The notes beneath the pieces are model-generated. The model made no database searches and was not told the DNA's origin. It was given only the letters and a program-made list of their open reading frames with translations. This document shows positions 1 to 13,370 of a DNA stretch of 64,000 nt, piece after piece. Source of the DNA: Callipepla californica brunnescens (lineage: Eukaryota > Chordata > Aves > Galliformes > Odontophoridae); the NCBI GenBank assembly GCA_023055505.1, contig JALIRH010000006.1, positions 25,641,105 to 25,705,104 of the forward strand. The letters are read 5' to 3'. A program made the position numbers and the translations under genes. Each line of letters starts with the position of its first letter. Position 1 is the stretch's first letter.

Positions 1-3000
1 TTAAGTGAATTGCTTCTGATTTAAGGAAGAATGTATATAAGTAGTCTCACCCACAGGAGTCTCTGTTCTCTTATACAGAAAGCATAATTTATCCTCTTTT
101 TGAGTTGTATTGAATGAAATGCAGCACCTGCAAGACTGTTGAGGTCCCAGTGTTACCAGAGATGGAAATGTAGTCTACTTCAAAGTAAATTATGTCAATG
201 ATAATGGAAAATACTCTCAAATGTTACTACCAAGTTCAGTGTATCCATATGAGGTCAAAATCCTATCTTTCTTTTCTGTGTATGTTTTGACAAATGCTAG
301 TGGAGTCATTTGAGATTGAAAGTGTCACCTAGTTTCTATTATAACAAAGAGTGAATGCCTGCATAAGTTGTAGCATATACTGTGCACATGGATAAATCCT
401 TTGATTTCTGCAAGCACAGATTAAAGCAGAAATTGATGCTTTAATCTCTCCCCATTTGATCCTGTATTATTCAGAGCATTGAAAGTAATCCTTAACATAG
501 CTAAACTTAATTACTAGAATTAATGAACTGTTGTTTGATTCATAGAGCCTCAAATATGCAGGTGATTCTCAATGAAAGAAAAACAAGTTTTAGAAACCAA
601 ACGCTCAAGATTTCTCTCAGGCTGAGGCAGACTGATCGAATTCGGACCAAATCTGCTTTTCTCCCCACATCTGCTCTCAGTTTACATGCAAGTACATGAA
701 TTTAAAATCAGTGCAATTACGTATGTGTAACTGAGAACAGAATTTGGCCCTTCAGCTGTCTCTGCACCTCTCCTTTCTCATAAAATTTTATTTTTCTTAG
801 CAAATGATTTAAATATGTTCAGTTATGTTATTGTCCAAAATAGATATCTGCTCATTAGGCATCTGTGTTGTGGAATAAGCTGTGGATCAGCAGTTAAACA
901 TGAGAGTTTAAACAGATCCCTATAAATGTTAGTTTGTTTCAAGTCCAACAAAGACGTAGAGCTGTTCATCTTCATCAAATAGTTGGTCTATCCCTGAGAT
1001 TTTGGTATTTCAATGGCATCATTTTCCATCCCACGCCTCACAATCTTCATATTGCACCTCTTCATTAAATATTACTTCCAGGCTATGATACTCAGCTTAC
1101 TGTTATTTAATTTTCCCTTTTTTTTTTTCTTTATTCGTCTTTACAACTCTTTGTTCAGAGCCAAAGCTGGATTGTTCTTCAGGCGAAATCTTGGTGAAAC
1201 TCCCACTGAAATTATTGCAGGCAATAATTGGCTCTGTGTTTTCATTCAGATCACTCCTTTTAGTGGCAGCTGGCACACATTTAGGAAAGCTCTAGGCATC
1301 CTTGGTTTCTATGTTACTCCCACTGATTAAGTCTAAAAAAGGATCTCAGTACTTGTCCCTCAGCAAGTATTTTGCTACTATTCTTTTTGCTAAAGCAATT
1401 TTTCTTACGAAAAATCTTTCTACAAATGTTATATCTGTTAGCGCTCTGTTCCCTGTTGGTACAAATGTGACAACTGTGTTACTTTTCAGAGTACCTTAAG
1501 TACAATATAAACAGTGTTTACATTGTAAAAAGAATAAATTTCCATGACATTTATGCAAACTTCTGGTGTAGATTGTGTAAATTGCACATTCCTTATGCAG
1601 AAAGAATGAGCCTTATTATATTAGTGAAAATAATCAGAACAGTTAAAAGGAAGTATTATTTATTCAAAATCCATGTAAATCTATAAGAAATCAAAATTAA
1701 AGATGATAATGTTTGGATCTTGGGGATTAAATGGAGGGAAAAATAAAACAATATGAATGTGAAAAAAAGAACAAGTTAACCTTAAATTCCCTGCTGGCAT
1801 CCTTAGCTTGCACATGTGTTTGGCAAACATGAAACACTTGAAATCTGAGACCTGGCAGTCTCATGGTGCCAGACATAGTTAGCATTAAAAATATTCTCCC
1901 AAATTATTAAAAGGTGCTCTAAGGCTGCTGCAAAAACAAAGATTTTCTGGAGCTAAAACATGCTCTTTACACCAAACACATACGTGCTTTACTGTCCTTT
2001 AACATTAAAAAAATCAGATACATTCACTCACTCTGGACAGGTAATCTTCACAAAATGCAACTACCAAACATCTCCAGGTTGCAAAATCACTGGCAATATG
2101 GCTTTAAAAAACTTTTATTTACCTCCTTGACACCATCACATAGGCAAAGGCTTCAGATTCTTGCAGCCAGCAAAGGTTCTCCGTCTCTTGAATCCTCTGT
2201 GCTTTCTCTTGCCAGAATTTCTGCTTTTACACTGATCGTAATGAAGTGAATGGGGTCACCATTCAATTTCTGTAATCTTATCAGCTTCTAAACTGCACTG
2301 ATAAACGAGGTGTACATCTTACCTGATGTAAGTACTGTAATTACTTTTACTTTATTTCAAGTTTAGTTGATGTCCCTTCAGATAGAATAAGTGTATCCAT
2401 CCAGAATACGGTCATTACATGAAATGCTGAAGGTCACTTAGAGGTAAACTTTCCTGCTGTGCACAGGATTTATGCATATACATAATACCATTTGCCTTCT
2501 GCAAGACTAGTATGGTTCAAGGGGAGCTACTGCTTAAATAATCAGGAAAAATGAGAAGGCTGAAGCTGTACTGATTTGGATGAAAATGTGCTCTACACGG
2601 CGTAAGCTGGGTAATTTGCTTCAAAATAGCCTTTTTTGTCAACATCAGTAAAAGGCTCCTTCTACACCTCAATCCCCTATACTCCATTAAAATGTTTTTG
2701 AAGAAAACATGAAGAAAACTCAACATATTTTAATATTGAATGTAGAAATATTTCAGATGTTCAAAATTGTAACATGGCTCTTTATTGTTTAAAATGTATT
2801 ACCTTAATATTATGTATTATGTTTTTTTTTCTTCTTATTGTCTCTTATGGGGCATTCTGGCACTTCAATTCAATGCTCTTCAGAAAGTTACAGAAGACAA
2901 GTTTGCCAGTGAAATGGGCAAGCTTGTCCTCAGCCAGATAATGTGTAAACAGAGGCATGTTAGCTGACTTCCCAGTCGTACTGGTAATGTTCTGTCTATG

Positions 3001-4329
3001 CTTAAGGAATTCTTCAGCCAAAGCAGGTAAAAAGCATGAGATCTCTCATGTGCCTGGGCCATGAGACTCCTAGCACATTCCAGAAGTTAGTAAGAACTGC
3101 ATCAAACTACTAAAAACTTAGATTAATCAAAGCTGATGCTTATGAGTTCTGTACAAAGAAATACAGTGAGTTTTTCATATACAAGTTGTTCATTGCAAAG
3201 CAGTGATATCTTTCTTTGGTGCTTCTGGTAAATGTAGCATGCCTTCCTTAGGCTCAGTTAATTGGCTTTGCCTGTATCATGTTCTGATGATTTTAGTTCA
3301 CAGATCTGCTCAGCTTGGTCTTCTGATGAATGGCTGCAGCTTTCAGATAGAGGAGGTGGAGTCTATACTAACTAAAGGCATTGATATCAGTATAGCTATG
3401 CTGTTATCATTATGTGATAACGTTGTGTTTTCCTAAGTTAGACTATGAGTGTCCCTTAGGGCAGCTGACTTCTCCAACTTTGGGGAATATGTAACTAAAT
3501 GTTTACTTACTGAAGCTAAAACAGTAGAATTTTTTAAGTCTCCTTTTGTAGCAAGGCTGTGGTGTTATTTGGACACAAAATTCTCAGGTTAGTGGACCAA
3601 TGGTTGGATGATGATTCTTGTTCTCAGAAGTAATTTCATATAACCTGAAGCCATGTTATTTTGCTTGCCTGTACAAGTTGCTTTAGCATTCCTGTAATGG
3701 TGTCATCACCAGTACCTAACGCTTAGTGTCGTGATGATGTGTCATGGTTTGAGTTATGATCTTTAAGATTCTGAATAGAACCAGTGTTCATTTCCACGTG
3801 TCAGCAGGAAGACTGCTCTCACCTTTGATTTCTAAGCACAGCCAGGTTTTGAGACAGAGATCTGACACGGGGTTGACAGTGTTGAAAGAGAGGATAGATG
3901 TTTGACCATTTATTATCCGTAACTGGCATTTTGTAAGCACATATTTCACCTACAGACTACAGCAACAGCTTGATGAACTTGACCTAGGTAAACCTGCCTC
4001 CTTTCATCCTAGCGTTTCACTGTGTTTTCACAACTTTTTGTGCTGATAGATAGCAAGCTACAAGCTAGCACCTTTGTACTTACTGTTATTTTTTCTGAGC
4101 ACATATTGTAAGATATTTTTTTAGCTGCAGCCAAAGGGAGGCTTTAGTTTATCACCACAAGAAACTTTGCTTGCTCTGAAAGTTCATTACCATCTATAAT
4201 TTTATGTGAATAAGCAGAGCATGTCTAACTTCTAAAAAGTGCAGCTTTATATTAAACTATTAAATGAAATTGCTAAAGTAGGGTAACAGCACAACTGCGT
4301 GAAAAAAGCATTACAGTCATGACCATCTG

Positions 4330-4610
4330 AGTTGATTACCCCAGTGATGACGTATACTTGGAGCCATGCAGACCTGGAATGTAGTGGAAATGCTAGGTCA
4401 GGGCCCAAACCAGTGACTGAGCGCCTGGTGAGAAGACAGGGCTAACCCAGGGGAGCTCAGGTGCATACAATGTACCTGAGTGACCAGAAGGGATGGATCC
4501 AGGATCCACTCCTTCCCAGATTTCATTTAAGGGCTGGCAGTGGGGGTGAAGGTATGTTTCTGGTGATCTCTGCTTCCCTGAGGCCTTCTGAAGGTAAGTA
4601 GCTTTTTTCC
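4330..4610. repeat. Possible old dispersed repeat, family not identified
   Basis: This segment is more GC-rich and more structured than its flanks. It contains a BamHI-like doublet (GGATCC twice, about 4495-4506), a TTTAAGG box near 4527 and a G-rich run near 4541. It is followed by two loosely similar downstream units, each with a GAGA(G/A)GTTGAGAG-like core near 4643 and 4725. That texture resembles a degraded LTR or other repeat. I cannot define terminal repeats or a target-site duplication, so this call rests on composition and is weak. Confidence 0.2.
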
Positions 4611-7600
4611 CTTATTTCTATGCCAGTTGCTGTTGTATTTGAGAGAGTTGAGAGAATCCTTACTTGCTGCAGACTGAGGTTTTGCTACTCTGCTGTTCTT
4701 GCACTTTCTGTTGTGTTATATGGAGAAGGTTGAGAGCATTTTCTTAAAGCAATGCTATACCTCTCTTCTGCTTAGATGCTCTCTGTCAGGTAGGTTGAGC
4801 ATGCAAATTATTGATGATTGCTGACATCCACTAGCACCTGTATCACATTAACCTGGGCACTGAAAATAACTAATTGCCTATGTTTTGCATTATAATGAGG
4901 GTCAAATGTGCAGGAGTATATACTGTTATTATAAAAAAAGTAATAATAATTCTGAAAAATATCTGCTTATACTTCTAAGGCTTGTGGTACTTCGTTTGTC
5001 TTGAAATCTGCAGAATTAGTCCTAGGAGTCAACCAGTGTCTACGTGTTTAAAACACTTTTCCAATAATTTTCAAAATAACATGGTACAATGAGTTATGGA
5101 AGTGCACCATTTGTCCTCTGCTCTTAAAAGAAACTAAACATGCTCCAGGGAACAACAAAATTCTCTGTTACAGTAACACTACTGGCTGTAACCCAGCAAA
5201 TTCTTCCCTGTTTGTCATTCTCCTTTCCCTGTGCCAGTTACAAATACAGTAGAAACAACTTATCAGATCAGCATGCATTTCTTACCCCAACTTAGAGTCA
5301 GAAAACTTTTAAAAGTTATGGCTGATGTGTATTACTCAGCATATTGATCAGGACTAGCTGTTTATTAGTAATGACCAGTTACAACCTGCTTTTGATCACT
5401 GTTTCCCTATTACTTAACGTTCTGAAGAACAGTTTAAGCCAGGCATAGCAGGGCTAACTGTACACAGGCTGTAAGGGGTGGCCTGTGTGGAAAATAGAAG
5501 TTAAACGTCAAACTTAGTGGTGTGAAGACCTCCAAGTCTTCATTTCTTGCAGTGGGGTAAACTGGTGTCACATTAGGCACAGGTTAAGAGAGGGTTCACT
5601 AGGTGATGAATATCATATCTCACATAAATTATCAGTAACTATTCTGCATGTAACTGATTATAAAGAAAATGTAATTAGCTCTATAAAAAGACCTACAAAA
5701 TAGTGTTTGGATTTTCTTTTACTGTGTTTTACATTTGTAAATATAAGTTTGTAAAGCATCTGTTATGAGGGTATTGAAGATGGTGCTGATTTAACTGGCT
5801 GGGAGCCATAACATAGTGCATAAAAGTAGCTGGTGGTCTCTTTAATTTGAACTTTCTTAAATCCTTCTGCTTATAGTTTTTCCTGCATACCTTTTTTGTC
5901 TAGTTCCACTGAGCGTGCTTTTTCACAAGACACTACATTCATTCTGTTGGATTATGTTGGCTTGGCATCACGTCCATTGAGCACTGTAGAGGGGTTAAGT
6001 CTTACCTAGGAACTTGGAACTGAATTTTGTGGCAAGTCCACAACAAAGGAATCATGAAATCTATCTACTGTTTCCTCTTAATTCAATGACAGACTCTCAG
6101 ACTCTGTGGAAATAGTTTTTAAAGACCAGTCTGCCTTTAATTATGCCAATAAACTCTGTATGTCTATCGGTCTATTAGGGAAAACATTGCTGGCATTGTT
6201 TTTAACACAATGTTTTTAATTTGCTTAAAGGATAGGAAAATGGAGTTAAAACAATCATCCTCAAAACAGGACTTAAAGAAAGATGAAAAAATAAGTGCTG
6301 GGTTTGCCAGTGGCTAAGAATGGGTTTTCAGCAGTCTGACACAAGATTTTCCTTATTTTCCTGCCAAAATAATGCAATGAAATGTAGAAACATAAATGAA
6401 ACACATGCTAAAAGTAACAGGTCATGGGCCACATTCTTGAATTCCTATTAGTACCCAATAACTACATAAAACTGGAAACTGAAGACATGGAGCCCTTATG
6501 AGCTTGCTGCAGTGTACAGGAAGTCACATACAGAGTTTGGGACTTCTGAGAGGGGAAAAATGAATACACGGGGTCCTCTCTCAATGAAAGCATAATACAG
6601 GTCCCCTCATAAGCTAAAGAACAAGGCTTTTGTCACGTCTGTCCTTGCTTAGCAGAGAATCCTCTGGCTGGACATGCCCTCTGAGTTTTGGAAGTCTCAT
6701 CTCTGTGTCCATGTTTTGGGAGAAGGCTGGGAAACATTTCCCCAGCTGCCCACCTTGCTTTCTTGCTGCAGGACTTTCAGGGCTGTTTCGAAATAGGTCT
6801 ATGCAATGTGTGTGTGCTGTAGAAAGGGAATTCAATAGAGAAGGAAGGAAAGGGAGCACACTCCTCCAAGCAGATTGTTTTGCTCTCCATGGCTGTCTTT
6901 TACTGTTTTCAGCATGGCCTAACCCTTTTGAAGCTGTCTGTGTATGACCTGGGTTTCATCCCGGAGAAAGGAGTCTTTGTCTCACAGGTCCCTGATGTTC
7001 ATAAACAACATTACTGGAAAACTTTTACAAACTTACATGGCAAGAAAGTGAGTATCTGAGCATTCGAGGCCCAGCAGCTCAGGTACAGTATAAACTTACA
7101 GCTTGTTCTTCCCCTTCCCCAGTTGTTTATCTTCTTTTTCATTATAGCTATTCCCTTTCCTTCTTATGTTTCTGATATATTAAAAATCTTGTGCTCCACT
7201 GTGATTTCAGGAATTTTTCCTGTTTAAAATTTGGTTTATCATTCAGTAAATAATTCTCAAGAGCTTGGTGTTTTGCCTTAGCATGGGCTGAGTATGCAAA
7301 TGATGTGGTGTGGTAACATTTTGGAAAATACAGTTTGTTGAGGGAACCTCTTGAATGTTGAGTCTCTTGGAAGCTTATTCTGTTTGACACTAGTAAAAGG
7401 CAGAAGTCCCAGTTAAAATAAAAAAAAGACAGTTGTTTACATAAGCAGATCGTAGTTACTTTAATTATTGCTTTTGGCAGGATCATAGAAGTTTAATCTT
7501 TCCTAAATCCCACAGAAATGTCTGCTGGCTAAATGATTTAGTTACAATGAAAAAATATTCAGCCACTACCTAACCTAAGTGCAGCAGTTACTTGAGATAG

Positions 7601-8950
7601 TTTCACTTGGGTGAAATGGGAAGATTGTTCTCATTTACTAATTCAGTTAGAAGCCCGAGGAACACGAGGTATAGATAGATCTAATTTCTTCAGCACTCTA
7701 ATTCAAGTAGACTTTAGGTCTTTGACTTTTCAAGAGCTTATGTTTCCTTATGTCGGTCAGTTGTTGCAACATAATTTGCTCAGTTACCTCTTTGGGGAGG
7801 CCAGCTTTTTAAGAACATAAAATACATTCACTGTATGGACAAAGTGGCAAAAATGGCCTGTCAGTTGGGGATAAATTACACCCACATGTATTAAAGCATA
7901 TCTAACTGTAATAACAATTCTGCATCATCAGCCTATTCTTGAAAATATAATGCAAAATATGAGAGTAAATAGGCTGTGTTTTCTGGGGCAATTGGTGTAC
8001 AATATGGTACATTCTGCAAAAGCAGGAATTTCAGTAATATCCAGTAAAAAATTACTGTTTAGATTAAACTACTAAGTGACTTAGAGGTACTGATTTTTTT
8101 TTTTTTTAATTTTGATATTGTTGCTTTAATTTTGATTATTTTACTCTTTCTATCACTTAGAATTGAGTAACGCAGCCCATACATGTCTATTTTTTTCCCT
8201 TCAATATGTGTTAGTGGATGCTCTTGAATCATTTTAGTGAACTCTGGCAAAAGAGTCTAAAGGATGAAAGAAATTATATTCCACATACAGTTCTATATCA
8301 AGAATTCATACTTCATGTCAGAAGTAATGTTGAAGATGATGTTAACAGCCTTTTTGGTAGCATAAGGGAAAACGAGAATGTGTATGGAGGTTAAAGGGAA
8401 TAAATAAAATGGACTAAACTATTTCTTTCACATTAAAAATTGAATCTAACTTTTTTCAAAATGCCTTTTGGGCTATTGGATATAGATCTCCTGACAGCTG
8501 CAGATGTAGTCATAGTGGTATTAGAAAAATATGGCTTTTCTTCCAAAGTTCAAGACCTGAGTGCTGCCTAAAAAGGGAGACATGCCTTCAAGCATTGAAC
8601 TTTTGATATTCTTCTGACTTTAATGCATACCAACACTTGGAGTTCAAAGCATGGCTTTAGTAACCCAAGGAGGAAAAAAAAACAACGCATTAATTTCAAT
8701 CATGATTATGTAACAGTGTGCAATATAACAAAACTTTTGCTTGGGCAACCTTGAGAATGCCTGGCTTTTGTTGTGCTTTTCTTTTTCTTTTGGGGTGAAG
8801 TGGTGTAGGGACAAAAGAAAGTGTTATTTTCAATCTTCTGAAACATTTCAAAGTGAACAAACATTTCTGATATGTTAAAGCAGGTAGCAACATGAATGCC
8901 TTCAACCACCTATACTGTGTACTTCCACACTGAGAGCGATGGCTATCTAC

Positions 8951-9030
8951 TCATATATATATATATATATATGAGTATATGATATATATATATATATATA
9001 TCATATATATATATGATATATATATATATC
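8951..9030. repeat. Palindromic (AT)n microsatellite
   Basis: About 80 bp of alternating AT broken only by ATGAG, ATGATA and ATCATA interruptions. Several sub-blocks are perfect inverted repeats. For example, CTCAT-(AT)n-ATGAG spans about 8950-8975 and GATA-(TA)n-TATC spans about 8981-9002. Tracts of this type can extrude cruciforms and are often length-polymorphic. No gene lies close by. Confidence 0.95.
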
Positions 9031-9759
9031 AGTCTGGACATATAGAAACTCACTTTATCTGGGTCATTGTTGAAGCACTCTGCAGGGCTGGAGGTGCGTT
9101 TCTGGGGCTGGTTGGGGAGTAGGCTAATGTTCAGGCTATTTTAGGAAAAATTTCAGGTTGCCCTATGTTTCAGTCACCACCAGCTCTACTAAGATTGTTG
9201 TTGTATGCTTCTATTCAGATGAAATGCATGTTACTGGGTTTGTTTTGTTTCTTTTTCTGAGCAGGCAGCCCAAATCCCTAATGTAGTATGTGAAACAGTC
9301 ATACAAAGACTAAAGCTGCACAGAGAAGGGCACTGGCCCTCCTTTTCATTCAGCAGTGGTACAGGCTGTTGCAGCCTTGATAAGGTTGCAGAAGTAGAAC
9401 CTGGAAGTACCTTCTTTTGCAACCCAGAATTTGAGAAGACGAAGAGGGACCAATGATCATTCTTTCAAAAACAGAGGCTATTGAAGGGCTACCAGGTGAC
9501 AGTAACAATTAAGCATTTCTGTAGGGCAGAAATGAGTTAATGAGTTTTTATCCCTATAGAATACAATACTGACAATAATGATGTCATTTAAAGGTATGGA
9601 ATATTTAAGTAACCCTTATTGCTGAATCCTTATAAAGTCCTTATGTAATGCAAAATGTTCTCAGATTCTGAATTACAGTAAAGCCTTGATTTTGCTGAAT
9701 CTGTTTGATTTCAGGTGAACTAGTAAAAAATTCAATTTGTTTTAAGGAGAAGTTACTGT

Positions 9760-10134
9760 CTATAATATGCTTAACATTTGACATGTGGAAGCTTTAAGGG
9801 AGCTTGAATATATAGCTAACAGTGCTTGGTGTCCAGCTGGACCATTGACCCTGCTGGCCACACTTGTAGTTATAATTAAGTTTCTTTTTTGCTCATTTGG
9901 CAATGTACTTAGTCTGTATTTCCTCTCAACTTCTCTCTCCAAGTCACTAAAAACAGCTCCAGCTTTGCCTCGAGGTCTCTCACGTGGGCCTCTTGTTGGT
10001 TTGCCACCTTTTCCTTTTCTGGTTGTCAGTACCTGTGTAGCAGAGACCCAAGGTCCTGAGCATGGCAGCCAAAACCTGCATAAAAGCCACTGGTTTCCAT
10101 AATTCTGGTTCTTAATCTCCTCTGGTGTGGGCAA
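9760..10134 (-). other. Unassigned minus-strand open frame, possible exon or pseudogene fragment
   Basis: An open frame of about 120 codons ends at a TAG at about 9760. Its middle part (minus-strand reading from about 10032 down) is rich in charged residues and has a coding-like composition. It has a basic GKGGKPTRGPRERPRGK stretch followed by an acidic/basic SDLEREVERKYRL stretch. A plausible splice acceptor (pyrimidine-rich, ending CTACACAG) lies just before this part at about 10033. I do not recognise the protein. Against a gene: there is no strong donor, no neighbouring exon is identified, and the complementary strand is also open over much of the interval. It may be chance or an old retrocopy. 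Confidence 0.2.
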
Positions 10135-11904
10135 ATAACTTCTCTCTTCCTTGGTTTCCTGATCGGTTAAAGGGGTATCTTAGTGTATGTAATTTTGGGG
10201 ATAAACCCATGAGTTGGGAGAAAAAAATGTTCTGTCCCAGCACCATGGAAGCTGATTCCAGTTTCAGACATTAGCCCTTGCCTGTCTAACTATACAGTGT
10301 CATAAAAGAGTCAATAAACCTAACTTTTCTGGCACCAGAGACCAGAAATTGTTATGACCTGACCTTCTTGTAAGTTTTTATCCCACTGTGGAAATACCTA
10401 TGTGACCTATTTATTCGTCTCTATTGCCTATGTATCTGTTATTGTTCATTATTATTCCTGACCACTCCTTTTATATCAAGTGGACGCAGACTTCAAAAAA
10501 GAGAGGAGAATGTTTTCTCAGATAAGAAATGTTAAATCCAGAAGTAGGCAGTAGAGACTTCTGTGGAAATCTCACTATGTATTCACATGTATATGCACAT
10601 ATATGCATACAGATATAAGATTAAGGGAAAAATTGACAGTTATGATAAGCCAAATGAATATCCCAGTCCTTCACATGGCCCTCATATTTATATTTTCATA
10701 TATTTAAAAATTATGGGTGAGTTTCTTATTAAAATGCAATTCATTTTTATAAATACCTGTAATTTTTAATTTTTGGTGAGTGATGCAAAATATAAACAGA
10801 TAGTTCTGAAAATATTTTTTCAGTAATTTTTAAAGTGTTTTAGGCAATTTAAACCAAATCAGTGTAACAGTAATGATCGTGTTATTCATGGTCATTTTGA
10901 ATCATAACAGGTTGTTTGTCTCTGAGTATGTTATCATTACATTCCTGTCTTATCACAGCACCAATGTTAAAGGAACATTCTATGTAATTTCAGGTGTTTG
11001 GAACAGGGAGAGTGGAGTCATTACCTAGAATTAAGACATGCTTCACTGGACCAAAGCCGCCATATCTAGCCAAAACTTTTCTGTTAAAATCCAACTACAT
11101 AGAAACCAAAAGTGTTTTGATTTGGCAAGGAGGCTGAGAGCAAGTAGAATTTCTAGTGGTGAGAGCATGTCACTGTGTATAGATTAGCATGGAGAGTAGT
11201 TTTTACTCTCCTCTTGGGAGTCAGGTTTAAACGAATTTTTTCATCGGTTTCAAGTGAAGACTTTTTCTCACTTCACTCTGAATTGAAACAGCATGGACTT
11301 CTACAGAATTTTCAGACACCAGGTTCACAGTAAAAGTTTTTCCAAGTAGAGTGTGGAGCTTTCTGATTAGCTTCTCCTCATATTAATACCTGGTGTTCAT
11401 TCTGCGCTGACATACAAAGATTTTGAGACACATTTTCTGTGTGACGGAGAATTGTCATGCAGATTGATCTAACAATTTGTGAACCTAAGCCAACAGTGAG
11501 AACAGGAGCTCTAAAAACAGAAATTGCACATTAAAGCAATACTATTGTACTTACTAACAAAAACATGTTTTGTGAAATGATTTTTTGATGTTTATTAAGA
11601 AACCATTTTTTCTTCACTCTTCTCTATTCTTTTATAGTGATATCCTTTGTCTTTTTCATACAGGTCTGTCTATCTCTAAGTGATTCTACAGTTAAGTCTA
11701 AAGTATACGCGAAACTTTCAAAGGAGTTTTGAAATAACTTCAGAAAAACTTTTAAAATTCAACAAGCATAGGATGAGTATGAAATATCTTCAACAGACCA
11801 ACCCAGAAAGTTTTAACTAGATGTTTTCTTTGGTGATAGTTGTCAGAGCCTAAAATCAATTATAGCATATTGGTAAGCACTTCAGATCCCTGTCTTTGGA
11901 GCAG

Positions 11905-12530
11905 ATACATCTGCAGTGTGTCCTTGTGGCCAAGAAGGCCAATGGTGTACTGGATTGAATTAAAAAACGGAGTGTATAGCAGGTCTAAGGAAGTTCTCCT
12001 CCTCTATTCTGCTGTGGTGAGGCCACATCTGGAGTACTGTGTCCAGTTCTGGTGTCCTCAGATTGAGAAAGACAAGGAACTTGTAGTGATAGTCCAGGGG
12101 AGGGCCACAAAGATCATTAAGTACCTGGTACATCTCCCTTATGAGGAAAGGCTGAGAGACCTGGGACTGTTCAGCTGGGAGAAGAGAAGACTGAGAGGTG
12201 ATCTTAGCAATGCTTGTAATTTTCTACTGGTTGGGAGTCAACTGTTCAGGGCCAGGCTTTTTTTCAGCAGTGCCCACTAACAGTATATGAGGTAATGAGC
12301 ACAAACCAGAACACAAAGTTTCATACAAACATGAGAAAAAGTTCTTTACTTTCAGAGTGCCTGAGCACTGGAACAAACTGCCTGAAGAGGTTATGGAGTC
12401 TCCTTCTCTGGTGATATTCAAAACCTACCTGGATGCTTCTCTATGCAATGTACTGTAGGGAACCCACTATAGCAGGGAGTTGGACTAGATGATCTCCAGA
12501 GGTCCCTTCCAACTGTTATGATTTTGTCAT
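11905..12530 (+). mobile_element. CR1 LINE, 5'-truncated, 3' end present
   Basis: This is the 3' part of a CR1 non-LTR retrotransposon in + orientation. Read on the + strand it encodes the conserved C-terminal tail of the CR1 ORF2 reverse transcriptase. Recognisable blocks are [11 protein letters not shown], a degraded Q-RATKII block, and [23 protein letters not shown], at about 12005-12205. It then continues into the 3' UTR, with a GTTGGACTAGATGATCTCCAGAGG-like block at about 12478-12503. It ends in a decayed version of the CR1 3' tandem octamer near 12518-12530. The frame breaks after about residue 130, so the copy is inactive. A second CR1 in the opposite orientation begins immediately after it. 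Confidence 0.93.
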
Positions 12531-12531
12531 T

Positions 12532-13370
12532 TATAGATTCATTGAATTGCCAAGAGACATACAAGACCATCCAGTCCAAATGTCCATCTATCACCAATAG
12601 TTCTCTCTAAACTATGTCATTCTATACAACATCTAAATATTCCTTGAACATCCAGGGTCAGTGACTCCATTGCCTCCCTGGGCAGCCCATTCCAGCACCT
12701 GACCACTCTTTTGGAAAAGTGGTATTTTCTGATGTCCAGCCTGAACCTCCCCTGGTGCAGTTTGAGGCTGTTCCCTCTCGTCCTATTACCAGTTACACGC
12801 AGGAGAAGAGGCCAACCCCCCAGCTCACTACAACCTCCCTTCATGTAGTTATAAAGAGCAGTAATAAGGTCTCCCCTGAGCCTCCTCTTCTCCAGACTGA
12901 ATGATCCCAGCTCCCTCAGCTGCTACTCACAAGGCTTATGCTCCAGATTCCTCACCAGCTTCGTTGCCCTTCTCTGGGCACACTCAGATGTCTTTCTCAT
13001 AGTGAGGGGCCCAAAACTGAACGCAGTACTCAAGGTGTGGCCTCCTCAGTACTGCGTACAGAGCTACAATTACTTCTCTGCTCCTGTAGGTATTGCTATT
13101 TCTGATACAAGCCAGGATTCCATTGGCTTTTCTGACTACCTGGGCTCACTACTGTCTCATGTTCAGCTGAGCATTGACCTATCCCCTAAGTCCATTTCCT
13201 CAGTACAGTTTTCCAACCACTCTACCCCAAGCATGTAGTATTGCCTGGGGTTGTTGTGGCCAGAGTGCAGGATCCAGTGATTAGTTTTGTGGAACTGCAT
13301 CCCATTGGCTTCAGCCCACTTATTTGCCCTGTCCAGATCCTTCTGTAGGGCCTTGCTTCCTACAGGCAGG
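12532..13370 (-). mobile_element. CR1 LINE, 5'-truncated, inverted
   Basis: Minus-orientation CR1 whose 3' end (ATAGATTCATTGAAT-like) abuts the 3' end of the preceding CR1. Diagnostic CR1 blocks read on the + strand as complements. They include CCATCCAGTCCAA (about 12570), CCTGGGCAGCCCATTCCAGCA (12678 on), CCTGAACCTCCCCTGGTGCAG (12740 on) and the ORF2 tail complement CTTCTCCAGACTGAA (12886 on). The sequence then runs through TTCTCTGGGCACACTCAG into the ORF2 body. It fades out near 13370 in a TCCAGATCC-TTCTGTAGGGCCTT block. Frames are broken, so the copy is inactive. Confidence 0.92.

Larger units (their letters stand above)
1..11904. other. Intergenic, gene-poor AT-rich DNA upstream of AHR
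   Basis: I recognise no exon, RNA gene or intact transposon here. Short open frames on both strands have low-complexity or random composition and no family motif. The stretch contains a palindromic AT microsatellite near 9.0 kb, a possible older dispersed repeat at 4.33-4.61 kb, and a minus-strand open frame at 9.76-10.13 kb; each is listed separately. The rest looks like ordinary non-coding bird DNA. Confidence 0.7.

Noticed and set aside
3741..3790. TGTCATGGTTTGAG as a possible LTR 5' end
   Set aside because: The start resembles some avian ERV LTR termini, but no matching CA end, target duplication, tRNA primer site or internal retroviral sequence could be found.
11840..12280. 146-codon frame as a host gene
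   Set aside because: It contains the CR1 reverse-transcriptase tail ([11 protein letters not shown]), so it is a transposon remnant.
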